NCBI GenBank assembly: GCA_003218415.1
Contig: QHNK01000096.1
Span: 1-52,460, forward strand
Source of the DNA: Verrucomicrobiota bacterium
GTDB lineage: Bacteria; Verrucomicrobiota; Verrucomicrobiia; Chthoniobacterales; UBA10450
Length of the DNA stretch: 52,460 nt
Direction of reading: 5' to 3'
A program made the translations under genes and the position numbers. This document shows positions 29,597 through 38,147 of this stretch, in pieces; position 1 is the stretch's first letter; every line of letters starts with the position of its first letter. Under the pieces are notes generated by a model that saw only the letters and a program-made list of their open reading frames with translations, searched no databases and was not told where the DNA came from.

Positions 29597-30549
29597 TCAT
29601 AAATCCCATCCACCTTCCAAGTTCTCTCAGCTTCATGAACACGAACCAGATCACCGCTTTCCAGTTGCACATCCCATTCGGCGCGGGCCCAAGATTTTTC
29701 GCCCCACCAATTTCCAGAAATCAAATACGGCCCCTGTTGCTCGATGACTTTCCCGCAAATTTCTGCGCTGCGAAGATGCGCGGGCGTGTCTCCATCCACT
29801 AAAACTGATGCAGACACTGCGGGCCGAAATCTTCGTAACGCCAGCTTCAAGAATGCTGTGCGCTGAGGGCGATTGAGGTCAATCGCCCCTACCTCCCACG
29901 CGAATGGCTCCATTCGAAATGCATCTGGCCGATGAGTCTCTTCCAAAACCGGCGTGCCAACTCGGTCAGCGCCGAGAAGAGCGCTCAAACGTGCGAGCGT
30001 TTCTGATAGTTGATGCGGATTGCGCAGGGTTGTTTCAAATAATCCGAATTGTTCCCTGGCCGGTTTAATCGGCTGCGCGCTCAGCGCCACAGCAACGATC
30101 GGATATTCGGATTTAAAATTCTCCAGATGCGTCTGGAGCATGCGAAACAGAAGATCGACATCGTTTGTCGGCTCCGGAATTTTGAAAACGCGTTCGTAAA
30201 CTTGTTCGTTTGCGAACGTGATTTGCAGAGTCAGTTCTTTTGCGATGAGATAAATTGCGCGCAGCCGCACTGCGAGCTGCTCCAAAAAACGGCGCAGTAT
30301 GAACAGGAGCGGCTCGGCTGTTTCAATTTCATTTTCAAATTCGAACCTCTCCTCGAACGACTCCGGGGGTCGAACCAGTTTGAGTAATCGATTGGATTGC
30401 CCATTCGCCCGCTCCCACATTCGAACAGCTTCCGGTCCAAGCCGCGCGCCAAGCTGCTGCTTATCAAGTGCCGCCAGCTGCCCAAGTGTATGGATCCCCC
30501 ATTTGTGCAGGATCGCGAAGATTTCCTGCGCCTGCATGTCCCCTTCCAT
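29593..30549 (-). CDS. imuB: ImuB-like Y-family polymerase homologue lacking the N-terminal catalytic half
   Basis: Begins at AQEIFAILHKWGIHTLGQLAALDKQQLGARLGPEAVRMWERANGQ (thumb HhH) and continues through the little-finger-like and C-terminal region: REQFGLFETTLRNPHQLSETLARLSALLGADRVGTPVLEETHRPDAF. Only 42 bp separate it from dinG, so no room for the ~170-aa N-terminus. Confidence 0.8.
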   Translation of the reverse strand: MEGDMQAQEIFAILHKWGIHTLGQLAALDKQQLGARLGPEAVRMWERANGQSNRLLKLVRPPESFEERFEFENEIETAEPLLFILRRFLEQLAVRLRAIYLIAKELTLQITFANEQVYERVFKIPEPTNDVDLLFRMLQTHLENFKSEYPIVAVALSAQPIKPAREQFGLFETTLRNPHQLSETLARLSALLGADRVGTPVLEETHRPDAFRMEPFAWEVGAIDLNRPQRTAFLKLALRRFRPAVSASVLVDGDTPAHLRSAEICGKVIEQQGPYLISGNWWGEKSWARAEWDVQLESGDLVRVHEAERTWKVDGIYD

Positions 30550-30555
30550 CGGCGC

Positions 30556-30583
30556 AATTTAGGGCAAAGGGGTATATGTTCAA
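30556..30583 (-). promoter_or_regulatory. Putative sigma70-type promoter of imuB-dnaE2
   Basis: Reverse strand TTGAAC (30578-30583), 16-bp spacer, TAAATT (30556-30561), upstream of ATG 30549. Confidence 0.45.
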
Positions 30584-30590
30584 GAGAACA
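30577..30590. promoter_or_regulatory. LexA-binding site (SOS box, Verrucomicrobia type)
   Basis: TGTTCAAGAGAACA = TGTTC-N4-GAACA, exact match to the consensus reported for Verrucomicrobia LexA; flanks extend the palindrome by a further A/T pair. Confidence 0.85.
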
Positions 30591-30591
30591 T

Positions 30592-32574
30592 TTAGATAAT
30601 TTCCACCGGGCATTTCGGCAGCGCTTGCATGAAAGCCCGACCGTACGGTCTGGTCACGATGCGATTGTCGAGAATGACGATGATGCCGCGGTCGCTCTTG
30701 GTTCGAATCAAGCGGCCGACGCCTTGACGGAGTTTGAGGATCGCTTCCGGCAAGGAGTATTCGGTGAACGGATCGCCGCCGCGCGCTTCGATCAATTCGA
30801 GTTTCGCTTCGATGAGCGGATGATCGGGCACGGCAAACGGCAGGCGGGTGATAATCACATTCGAAAGCGCCTCGCCCGGAACATCAACGCCGCCCCAAAA
30901 GCTGTCCGTGCCAAAGAGGACACTGCGCGGCGTTGATTTGAATTGCTCCAGTAGCTTACTGCGCGGCGCGCCCGCACCCTGCATGAGAAGATTCATGCCC
31001 TTCTCGACAAAAAATTTCTGTATGGCCGCTGCCACCTGCTGCATGTCGCGGTAATTTGTGAAAAGGACAAAGGCGCGCCCATCGGTTTTTTCGACGAAAT
31101 GCGCGATCCATCGCTCCAGCTCTTTCTGATAAGCGGCGTCGCGCGGGTCGGGCATCTTTTGGACGACGAACATTTTCATTTGCCGCTGAAAATCGAACGG
31201 GCTGCCGAGCTGCGACGGTTCCGCCTCGGTTGCGCCGGTGCGCTCGCGAAAATACGCGAGATCTGCGCGGCCGACTGCCAGAGTCGCGCTGGTCATGACG
31301 CAACAACAGTTTTCGCGAAAGAGCATTCGCCGTAACACCGGCGCCAGATCGACAGGCGCGGCGTTGAGAGCGAAGAACCGCTCCGTTTTACCCGTGCGCT
31401 CGACCCAGTAAACATGCTCTGGCGCGCTTTGTTCTAGAAAAATGGCGATGCCGTCCCGTGCGTCGCGGATGCGCCGGCCGAATTCCTGTAGTTCCGCTTT
31501 CAAAATTTCGTCATCGGCACGTTTCACCGCCTCGACGATCCGTGCCTGAAGCGCCGTCAACCGGCCGGTGATCGTGTCCGGAACAAAATCGACCTCGCGG
31601 ACGCGAAACTCGCGGCCTTTGCGAAAATCTGATTTTGAGTCGATTGCGGCGAAAAATTTCTCAACATCATCAATCAGTTCCGCCGCGAGTCGCACGCCGG
31701 CCGCGTCGCGCATTACTGTGAACAGTCCCTTACGCGTCCGCGAATTATAGAGCCGCTGGATTGTCGATCGCAGTCCGTATTGCGAGACGCCGATACCGAT
31801 CTGCTTGGACGCGACCTGCTCGACCGTGTGCGCTTCGTCGAAAATAATGAAGTCATTGGGAAAAAGAAACCCGTTCTCACGCTCTTGCTGCGCCTCCGGT
31901 GAGCCTAGCAAAATGAAAAGCATGGTGTGATTAAGCACGATCACGTCCGCAGCCAGCAAACGTTTCCGCGCCTGCTGATAAAAACAGCGCGGATTCTGGC
32001 CGCAGGTTTTCTGGGTGCAGATGTGCGCTTCGCTGCAAACTTGTGCCCAAACTTTTGGATCTGGCTCTACCGACAAATCACTGAGCGATCCGTCACGCGT
32101 CGTGCTCGCCCACTCGGCTAGGCGCTGCAATTCGCTCGCCTCAGGTCCGGTGAAAAGTTCCTTCGCGCTTTGCAACGCGCGCTCCAGCCTCCGCGGGCAG
32201 AGATAATTTTGCCGGCCTTTCATCAACGCTGCTTCGAACTCAATCGGCAGCACTTTTTTCAAAATCGGAATGTCTTTGTGCAGCAGCTGTTCCTGAAGAT
32301 TGATCGTGTGCGTGGAAACGATGGCCTTTTTGTGGCGCTCGATTGCGAACAGGACCGACGGCACGAGGTAAGCCAGCGATTTGCCCACGCCCGTTCCCGC
32401 TTCGATTACGAGATGGCGCTCTTCCTCCAGCGCCTGCGCTACGCGCGCCGCCATTTCCTGTTGTTGGGGCCGAAACTCGAAATTTTTCGCCTTCGACAAG
32501 GGCCCGTTGTCAGAAAAGAACGCGTGGACTCGTTCCACAAATTCGCTGTTCACGGTGTCTTTTAAAGCGATCAT
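30592..32574 (-). CDS. dinG: ATP-dependent DNA helicase, DinG/XPD family
   Basis: RPQQQEMAARVAQALEEERHLVIEAGTGVGKSLAYLVP, DEAHTVEQVAS, VMTSATL, VLFTNYRDM, FWGGVDVPGEALSNVIITRLPF, QGVGRLIRTKSDRG. Confidence 0.93.
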   Translation of the reverse strand: MIALKDTVNSEFVERVHAFFSDNGPLSKAKNFEFRPQQQEMAARVAQALEEERHLVIEAGTGVGKSLAYLVPSVLFAIERHKKAIVSTHTINLQEQLLHKDIPILKKVLPIEFEAALMKGRQNYLCPRRLERALQSAKELFTGPEASELQRLAEWASTTRDGSLSDLSVEPDPKVWAQVCSEAHICTQKTCGQNPRCFYQQARKRLLAADVIVLNHTMLFILLGSPEAQQERENGFLFPNDFIIFDEAHTVEQVASKQIGIGVSQYGLRSTIQRLYNSRTRKGLFTVMRDAAGVRLAAELIDDVEKFFAAIDSKSDFRKGREFRVREVDFVPDTITGRLTALQARIVEAVKRADDEILKAELQEFGRRIRDARDGIAIFLEQSAPEHVYWVERTGKTERFFALNAAPVDLAPVLRRMLFRENCCCVMTSATLAVGRADLAYFRERTGATEAEPSQLGSPFDFQRQMKMFVVQKMPDPRDAAYQKELERWIAHFVEKTDGRAFVLFTNYRDMQQVAAAIQKFFVEKGMNLLMQGAGAPRSKLLEQFKSTPRSVLFGTDSFWGGVDVPGEALSNVIITRLPFAVPDHPLIEAKLELIEARGGDPFTEYSLPEAILKLRQGVGRLIRTKSDRGIIVILDNRIVTRPYGRAFMQALPKCPVEII

Positions 32575-32581
32575 TAGGAAA

Positions 32582-32716
32582 TAGCCCAGCGTTTCAACGC
32601 TGGGTCATGATAGCGACATTTGCCAAGTCCCGAAAGGGACGGGAGAAAATTGCTTTCGTCCCTGCGGGGCTCGATTCCTTTCTTTTTCCGGAACCCAGCG
32701 TTAAAACGCTGGGCTA
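32582..32716. repeat. Nested inverted-repeat element in the dinG/lptF divergent intergenic region
   Basis: Outer arms tagcccagcgtttcaacgctgggt / aacccagcgttaaaacgctgggcta; inner arms gtcccgaaagggacg / cgtccctgcggggct. Confidence 0.85.
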
Positions 32717-32773
32717 CTGTCGGGAAAATGTCGGTGTCGCAATGCTATTGTAATTCGCCAATCCCTGTCGAAA

Positions 32774-33925
32774 TTGGGAAACTCGATGAGAATTCTCGAT
32801 CGATACGTCATTCGGAATTTCTTGCAGGTTTATTTTTACTGCATTGCCGGCTTCATCTCCATCTGGCTCATCTTCGACGTCAGCGACAATATTTCGACGT
32901 TCATTGACCAGCACGTCGGTCTTCGGCTTGTCATTCGGTACTACGCCACACAACTCCCACAGGTATTGATCATCCTGCTGCCGGTTTCGCTTCTTTTGTC
33001 GCTCCTTTTTGCCTTGGGTCGAATGTCGCGTGCGAACGAAATCGTTTCCATGCTCACCGCAGGCGTAAGTCTTCCCCGCGTTCTGCGGCCGTTGATCGGC
33101 ATAGGACTGCTCACGGTGGCGGCGACTATGGCGCTAAATTATTCGCTGGCACCGCACGCGGAACTGGCGCGCAAAATGTTCATTTCAGAGGTGCAGGCAC
33201 GTCCCGGTCGTTACATCCAGGGGCAAATTTTCCGAAATCGAACCGATTCGCGCACCTGGTTTGTTCAGAATTTTCTCCCCCGCAGCAATACGTTTAACAA
33301 CGTGCAGGTGCTGCAACAGGACGCCAACGATAACATCGTTACAAACTATGTTGCGACTCGCGCCTTTTACCGTCCGGAAACGAAAACCTGGGATTTGGAG
33401 AACGTGAAAGTTGTTCACTATGATCACGCTGGAAATATCGTTGACGAACAGATTTATCCTTCGCTCGAGATCGAGCACTGGAGCGAAACGCCGTTTCGAC
33501 TGGGCAGCGCAAATGAGCGGGCCGAATTCCTAAGCCTGCCAGAACTCCGAGAGTATTTGCACTTCAACGCGGACTTTCCCGCGACGCTGCTCGCGCCGTT
33601 TCGCACGCATCTGCAGTATCGCGTTGCCTTGCCGTGGACCTGTTTCGTTGTTGTTTGCATTGCGGCTCCACTGGGAATCGGCTACTCGCGCCGGGGTGTG
33701 TTGTCGAGTGTTGCGGCTGCGGTTTTTCTTGTTTTTTCAATGAACTTCCTCGTCCATCTTTTTCTTGCGCTGGGCGAAGGCTACCGCGTACCTGCGTGGA
33801 TCGCCGCCTGGACACCAAACATTCTTTTCATGGCGATTGGCCTCTACTTGTTGTATCTGCGCGCCTCCAATCGCGAGCCGCCCAGCTTTCATCTTTTCAC
33901 TGCGCGACGTATAGTTGCGCAATGA
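32774..33925 (+). CDS. LptF/LptG (YjgP/YjgQ) family permease
   Basis: MRILDRYVIRNFLQVYFYCIAGF..., VLIILLPVSLLLSLLFALGRMSRANEIVSMLTAGVSLPRVLRPL; C-terminal TM bundle. Start may be the internal ATG at 32786. Confidence 0.85.
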   Translation: MGNSMRILDRYVIRNFLQVYFYCIAGFISIWLIFDVSDNISTFIDQHVGLRLVIRYYATQLPQVLIILLPVSLLLSLLFALGRMSRANEIVSMLTAGVSLPRVLRPLIGIGLLTVAATMALNYSLAPHAELARKMFISEVQARPGRYIQGQIFRNRTDSRTWFVQNFLPRSNTFNNVQVLQQDANDNIVTNYVATRAFYRPETKTWDLENVKVVHYDHAGNIVDEQIYPSLEIEHWSETPFRLGSANERAEFLSLPELREYLHFNADFPATLLAPFRTHLQYRVALPWTCFVVVCIAAPLGIGYSRRGVLSSVAAAVFLVFSMNFLVHLFLALGEGYRVPAWIAAWTPNILFMAIGLYLLYLRASNREPPSFHLFTARRIVAQ

Positions 33926-34431
33926 ACCCTCTCCCAAACGAATGGGCGATTAGGCATCGCGCGGACTTCTGTGCCGTGACCCATCGGCCCTTTGTGTCTG
34001 GCGAATATTTTTACACGCTGCTGTATCACGATGCCAATGGCTACCGGCGCGAGGATCTGAGCGAAGAAGCGTGGCGAAACCGGAACGAAAACATTCAGCC
34101 GTTTTCATTTTGGAAATCACGTTACGAGCCATTGCCGCCAAAGGCCGCCGAACCTGTGGCCAAAGAAAATGCGGAGCAACTCTTCCGGCGTTTGATGGCG
34201 TCGGATAATCCCCCTGCAAACGCTTGCTACGTCCTGGCCGCGATGCTCGAACGCAAACGCGTCCTAAAACAAGTAAAGACAGAGTCCCGCAACCGCGGGA
34301 GGCGCGTTCTCATTTACGAACAGGGCACAACGGGCGACGTGTTCGTCGTGCCCGATCCGCAATTGCGCCTGGACGAAGTCGAAACTGTGCAAAACGAAGT
34401 CGCCGAGTTGCTGCTGAGCGCAACACCATGA
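33922..34431 (+). CDS. Uncharacterised protein, translationally coupled between LptF-like and IscA-like genes
   Basis: MNPLPNEWAIRHRADFCAVTHRPFVSGEYFYTLLYHDANGYRREDLSEEAWRN...; ATGA overlaps at both ends (33922-33925 and 34428-34431). Confidence 0.75.
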   Translation: MNPLPNEWAIRHRADFCAVTHRPFVSGEYFYTLLYHDANGYRREDLSEEAWRNRNENIQPFSFWKSRYEPLPPKAAEPVAKENAEQLFRRLMASDNPPANACYVLAAMLERKRVLKQVKTESRNRGRRVLIYEQGTTGDVFVVPDPQLRLDEVETVQNEVAELLLSATP

Positions 34432-34799
34432 CCACTGAATCTCCACCGCTCAGTTACAAGATCGGTAATGAGCGCCTGATCAGCGTTACTGAAAAAGCGG
34501 CCACTAAATTAGCGTCGCTGCTTGAAGAAAAAGGCAAGCCAGACGGTGCCTTGCGCCTGAAGGTGGTCGGTGGAGGCTGCTCCGGCCTGCAATATGTCAT
34601 GGATTTGGTAGATGGCCCGAAGGAGCGGGATATTCTAGTGCCAACGCAAAACGTTCGACTGGTTGTCGATCCAAAGAGCGCGCTTTTCGTCAGCGGTTCC
34701 GTGCTTGATTACAGCGAGGACCTGCAAAAGGGCGGTTTTAAGGTGACGAATCCCAACGCCGTCGCGCACTGCTCCTGCGGCGAAAGTTTCGCTGTTTAG
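34428..34799 (+). CDS. HesB/IscA/ErpA-family iron-sulfur cluster protein
   Basis: ISVTEKAATKLASLLEE...LRLKVVGGGCSGLQYVMDL...VDPKSALFVSGSVLDYSEDLQKGGFKVTNPNAVAHCSCGESF (C, CxC ligands). Confidence 0.93.
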   Translation: MTTESPPLSYKIGNERLISVTEKAATKLASLLEEKGKPDGALRLKVVGGGCSGLQYVMDLVDGPKERDILVPTQNVRLVVDPKSALFVSGSVLDYSEDLQKGGFKVTNPNAVAHCSCGESFAV

Positions 34800-34854
34800 A
34801 ACCTGCTTTCAGCCCAGCGATCGTGCTGTCGAGCTATCTGGTGAGTCGCATGGA

Positions 34855-35415
34855 CTACACTTTCATGATCTCGGCTTCCTTGTGCTTGAGATGATCATCG
34901 ATGGATTTGACGAAGCGATCGGTGAGCTTTTGCACTTCATTCTGAACATCGCGCAAGCCGTCCTCGGTTAGTTCACCGGCGGCTTTCAGCTTCTTCGCTT
35001 CGTCGAGCGCCGCGTGCCGATTCGCGCGCACACGCACACGGGCTTCCTCGGCCATTTTGCCCAGGGAACGTACAAGTTCTTTCCGTCGCTCTTCTGATAG
35101 CTCCGGAATTGGCAATCGAATGATTTTGCCGTCCACTGCAGGTGTAATGCCGATCTTCGATTCCTTGAGCGCTCTCTCGATGTCCGGCACCGTGCCAGCG
35201 TCGAATGGTTGAACAACGAGCAAACGCGACTCGGGTGTCGTGATCAAAGCAAGTTGCTTTAGTTTCATGGTCGAGCCGTAGGCGTGCACGTCCACATTTT
35301 CTACCAGGCCGGGTGAGGCTTTGCCTGTGCGCACCGCGGCAAATTCGTGCACCATGTAATCGACGCTTTTTTCCATCGACATCTCGGCTTCGAGAAGAAG
35401 GTCATCTCTGCTCAT
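34855..35415 (-). CDS. frr: Ribosome recycling factor
   Basis: HEFAAVRTGKASPGLVENVDVHAYGSTMKLKQLALITTPESRLLVVQPFD...LPIPELSEERRKELVRSLGKMAEEARVRVRANRH. Confidence 0.95.
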   Translation of the reverse strand: MSRDDLLLEAEMSMEKSVDYMVHEFAAVRTGKASPGLVENVDVHAYGSTMKLKQLALITTPESRLLVVQPFDAGTVPDIERALKESKIGITPAVDGKIIRLPIPELSEERRKELVRSLGKMAEEARVRVRANRHAALDEAKKLKAAGELTEDGLRDVQNEVQKLTDRFVKSIDDHLKHKEAEIMKV

Positions 35416-35416
35416 A

Positions 35417-36169
35417 TCACTGAATTTTTACGTCTGAAGGAAGTTCATCGCAAACCAGGGTCCCGACTTTGCGCCCCAGTACAGCGTCGCGAATACTACC
35501 GGGCTTATACATGTCGAAGACGACGATCGGGATCTTGTTGTCCATACAAAGGCTGAACGCCGTCGAATCCATGATGCGCAAACGTTTCGTCAGCGCTTCG
35601 GTGAAACTGAGACGGTCGTAGAGACGCGCGTCTGCATGGGTCTTCGGGTCCCGATCATACACGCCCTGGACTTTCGTGGCTTTCAAAATCACGTCGGCGC
35701 GAATCTCGCTCGCACGCAGTGCCGCTGTCGTGTCGGTGGAAAAATAGGGATTGCCGGTGCCTGCAGCGAAAATCACAACGCGTCCCAGTTCAAGATGCCG
35801 GATCGCACGACCAAGAATAAATGGCTCGGCGACATTTTTCATTTCGATGGCCGTCTGCACGCGCGTCTCTACGCCCATTTGGTCGAGCGTGCTTCGCAGC
35901 GCCAGCGCATTGATAACGGTGGCCAGCATTCCCATGTAATCGGCCGTGGTTCGATCCATCCCGCGATGTGACGCAGAAAGACCACGCCATATGTTTCCGC
36001 CGCCGATCACAACCGCCACTTGCACACCGAGGTCGCGCACCTCTTTTATGCGCTCGGCGATCTCGCGGACGACGGCGAGCGAAATATTGTCGCGGGCGCC
36101 GCGCTCCTGCATGGCTTCGCCGCTTAGCTTGAGTACGATGCGCTCATAGACTGGCGTTTCCTTTTGCAT
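35417..36169 (-). CDS. pyrH: UMP kinase
   Basis: [67 protein letters not shown]. Confidence 0.95.
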   Translation of the reverse strand: MQKETPVYERIVLKLSGEAMQERGARDNISLAVVREIAERIKEVRDLGVQVAVVIGGGNIWRGLSASHRGMDRTTADYMGMLATVINALALRSTLDQMGVETRVQTAIEMKNVAEPFILGRAIRHLELGRVVIFAAGTGNPYFSTDTTAALRASEIRADVILKATKVQGVYDRDPKTHADARLYDRLSFTEALTKRLRIMDSTAFSLCMDNKIPIVVFDMYKPGSIRDAVLGRKVGTLVCDELPSDVKIQ

Positions 36170-36227
36170 GGGCTACCCAACCATCATCAAACAGAAGATA
36201 TGGAAACTTGGAAAGCACAAACACGCG

Positions 36228-36351
36228 GGTCATCCCGAGCCCCGAACGCTTTCGGGGCCAGGACCTCCCCAAAGCTGATTGATCACACAAAGGTACTTTT
36301 GCGTAACCCTCGCGCCCTTTGTGAGGTCCTTCGCTTTCGCTCAGGATGACC
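36228..36351. repeat. REP-like inverted repeat overlapping the 3' end of fmt
   Basis: ggtcatcccgagc ... aggacctc and gaggtccttcgctttcgctcaggatgacc; left half carries an extra perfect hairpin gccccgaa-cgct-ttcggggc. Confidence 0.75.
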
Positions 36352-37249
36352 GCCCATGATGTCCACGGAGAAATTCCGCGGCGCTCATTTTGCGCTTGCC
36401 TTCGAGTTGTACTTCGCCCAACAAGAGCGCGCCTTTGCCCGCGGCGATCACTAGTTCATTCTCGCTTTTCAGGATTTCCCCCGGCTCGCCGCTAAGATCG
36501 ACAACAGATGCGGAAAATATTTTTAGGTTTCGCCCGCTGATTTCCATGAACGCGCCTGGCCACGGATTAAACGCGCGGATTTTTCGCTCGATTGCTTCTG
36601 CCATTTCCGACCAATCGATTCGCCCATGTTCGCGCTTCAATTTCGGAGCCCAAGTAGCCTGCGCATTGTCCTGCGGAATACGGGGCGCGCTGTTCTTTTC
36701 AAGCATTCGCAAAGATTCGAGCAATGCTTCGGGAGCAATCTGCGCCAACCGGTCCTGCAGCGATCCGCCCGTGTCGTCGGGCAGAATGTCGATCGTGCGT
36801 TGCAATAAGATGTCGCCGGTATCGAGTCCCTCATCCATGTACATCACAGTGATGCCAGTCTCCCGATCGCCTACCGCGATGGCTGCCTGAATCGGCGCGG
36901 CACCGCGCCAGCGCGGCAGAAGAGATGCGTGCAGATTCAATGAGGCAATCTTCGGAATTTCGAGGACATCGCGCGGCAAGATTTGCCCATAGGCCATCAC
37001 AACAATCACGTCAGGTGTTAGCGCACGAATCTCTTCAATTGCTTGAGGATCTTTGATCCGCGGTGGTTGCAAGACCGGAACATTTGCCGTGGTAACCGTT
37101 TTTTTCATTGGCGTCGGTTCAATCAACTGCGCACGCCCGGCTGGTTTGTCGGGTTGAGTCACGACTGCTACGACGTGGTGCTCCGACTTTAGCAACGCTC
37201 GCAGCGCCGGCACGCCGATTTCGCCGGTGCCGATGAAAACAATGCGCAT
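36341..37249 (-). CDS. fmt: Methionyl-tRNA formyltransferase
   Basis: MRIVFIGTGEIGVPALRALL, TQPDKPAGRA, NLHASLLPRWRGAAPIQAAI, TGITVMYMDEGLDTGDIL. Confidence 0.96.
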   Translation of the reverse strand: MRIVFIGTGEIGVPALRALLKSEHHVVAVVTQPDKPAGRAQLIEPTPMKKTVTTANVPVLQPPRIKDPQAIEEIRALTPDVIVVMAYGQILPRDVLEIPKIASLNLHASLLPRWRGAAPIQAAIAVGDRETGITVMYMDEGLDTGDILLQRTIDILPDDTGGSLQDRLAQIAPEALLESLRMLEKNSAPRIPQDNAQATWAPKLKREHGRIDWSEMAEAIERKIRAFNPWPGAFMEISGRNLKIFSASVVDLSGEPGEILKSENELVIAAGKGALLLGEVQLEGKRKMSAAEFLRGHHGRSS

Positions 37250-37255
37250 GCCGAA

Positions 37256-37504
37256 TTACTGCGTCAGTTGATGGACGGCGGCACGGCGACGCGGGCGCCG
37301 CCCGGCCATGGCTTGGGCCAGCATTTTCTCTCCGGCGGTGATCTCCCGCCGGCCTACCGACGATCCGCACCCCGTGCAGAGATAATCGAAAATTTCCCGG
37401 TCAGGAAGAACTAAGAGCAGCCGCTCGCGCACCGGCATCGCGGCTCTGCATTTCTCGCAGTAAAGACTGGAGGCAGTGAAATTTTCAAACTGCTGCTGGT
37501 TCAT
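37256..37504 (-). CDS. Small zinc-ribbon protein
   Basis: 82 aa with CEKCRAAM...YLCTGCGSSVG; overlaps the adk 3' end by 20 bp. Confidence 0.6.
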   Translation of the reverse strand: MNQQQFENFTASSLYCEKCRAAMPVRERLLLVLPDREIFDYLCTGCGSSVGRREITAGEKMLAQAMAGRRPRRRAAVHQLTQ

Positions 37505-38090
37505 ACACGCCGTCGTTCACGCTCTGTAGGATCTCGAGCAGAACTTTGGCGGGCGGCTGAGTCGCGTCAACCACGGTAACGAGCTCTTGTGGATAATATG
37601 AAAGCACCGGCTTCGATTCCGTCTCGTATGTGTCGAGACGCCGCTGAATGACCTCCTCGTTTGCATCGTCGAGGCGGTTCTCTTTTAGAGCGCGCTTCTT
37701 AAGCCGGTAAAACAGCGTTTCGCGATCGGGACACGCCAGATGAAATACTTTCTTTACGTCTATCATTTCCTCCATGATTTTGGCCTGGCCAAGGTTTCGC
37801 GGGATCCCGTCCAGCACCAGAGTGTCGATGTCCGGCTTGAACTTGTGCGCTTCCACGGCCGCATCGATTGCCTGTCGCCAAAGTTCCACCGTAATATCAT
37901 CCGGTACGAGCTGACCTTTACTGGAATAATCAAGGAATGCCTTCCCGACTTTCGTGCGCGTGTCGATGGAGCGGAATACGTCGCCACAAGCGCAGTGATA
38001 CAAGCGGGGGATCGTGCCGAGTGTTTTCCCCTGCGTGCCTTTGCCGCTGCCCGGCGCGCCAAAAAGGATAAAGGTGTTGTATCTCATCAC
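37485..38090 (-). CDS. adk: Adenylate kinase family, short-LID nucleoside monophosphate kinase
   Basis: FILFGAPGSGKGTQGKTL (P-loop), CGDVFRSID, LVLDGIPRNLGQA, RLDDANEEVIQRRLDTYETESKPVLSYY. Confidence 0.88.
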   Translation of the reverse strand: MMRYNTFILFGAPGSGKGTQGKTLGTIPRLYHCACGDVFRSIDTRTKVGKAFLDYSSKGQLVPDDITVELWRQAIDAAVEAHKFKPDIDTLVLDGIPRNLGQAKIMEEMIDVKKVFHLACPDRETLFYRLKKRALKENRLDDANEEVIQRRLDTYETESKPVLSYYPQELVTVVDATQPPAKVLLEILQSVNDGVYEPAAV

Positions 38091-38147
38091 GAGCGAAATC
38101 CGCTTATACTACAGGCCGGCTGGGACGGGGAAGCAGAATCCGAGCGC

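Noticed and set aside
30231-30557. 108-aa alternate-frame ORF over the imuB 5' end as a possible missing ImuB N-terminus
   Set aside because: It is the +1 shadow of the same segment, Ser/Arg-rich, and contains no Y-family palm motif.
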